A stretch of DNA of 64,000 bases from positions 27,744 through 91,743 of the forward strand of contig MEOG01000126.1 in the NCBI GenBank assembly GCA_001769125.1, in the 5' to 3' direction. Shown in pieces: positions 63,943 through 64,000 of the stretch. The number at the start of each line of letters is the position of its first letter. Positions within the stretch are counted from its first letter, which is position 1. The notes under the pieces are model-generated. The model was not told the origin of the DNA, made no database searches, and saw only the letters and a list, made by a program, of their open reading frames with translations. The translations under genes were made by a program, and so were the position numbers. This stretch comes from Bacteroidetes bacterium GWF2_35_48 (GTDB taxonomy: Bacteria > Bacteroidota > Bacteroidia > Bacteroidales > GWF2-35-48).

Positions 63943-64000
63943 GCATTAATTTTGTCATAGCTAATTGAATCATCGCCTCACTTGTATCTGTGTTAAATTC

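Noticed and set aside
1-64000. tRNA or rRNA genes
   Set aside because: No cloverleaf-like segment with a T-loop GGTTCGA pattern or rRNA-like conserved sequence was seen, but no tRNA scan could be run.

Overview
AT-rich chromosomal window from an uncultured-type Bacteroidota. Lineage evidence: a 1646-aa SprB-repeat adhesin with a gliding-motility/T9SS type B C-terminus, SiaB-like, DUF4831 and GIN-domain proteins, and rpmH next to meaB. Most coding content is housekeeping or envelope: etfBA, YitT, Fe-ADH, MscS, M64 peptidase, amidohydrolase, FabG, a MacA/permease/TolC efflux set, MeaB, LptD, amidase, MCE protein, Nnr, cytidine deaminase, ferritin. Accessory modules are an MNT-HEPN pair, a two-gene dynamin-like GTPase cassette, and an ArsR-linked thioredoxin/ArsF/ArsG/permease cluster preceded by three near-identical 20-bp operator-like palindromes. 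The most unusual content is non-coding: several distinct families of short palindromic or mobile repeats, some nested inside each other. (i) A ~163-bp MITE-like element is present three times, each copy with a perfect 6-bp target-site duplication, two of them exactly on a stop codon. (ii) A 265-bp element has 13-bp terminal inverted repeats and an 11-bp direct repeat. (iii) A 21-bp micro-palindrome is inserted inside other repeats. (iv) A six-copy CCATGG-centred palindrome family shows compensatory changes. Further items are an rtcB C-terminal remnant and a duplicated 3' tail of a SpoIIE phosphatase gene. All repeat calls come from reading by eye; no search was run.
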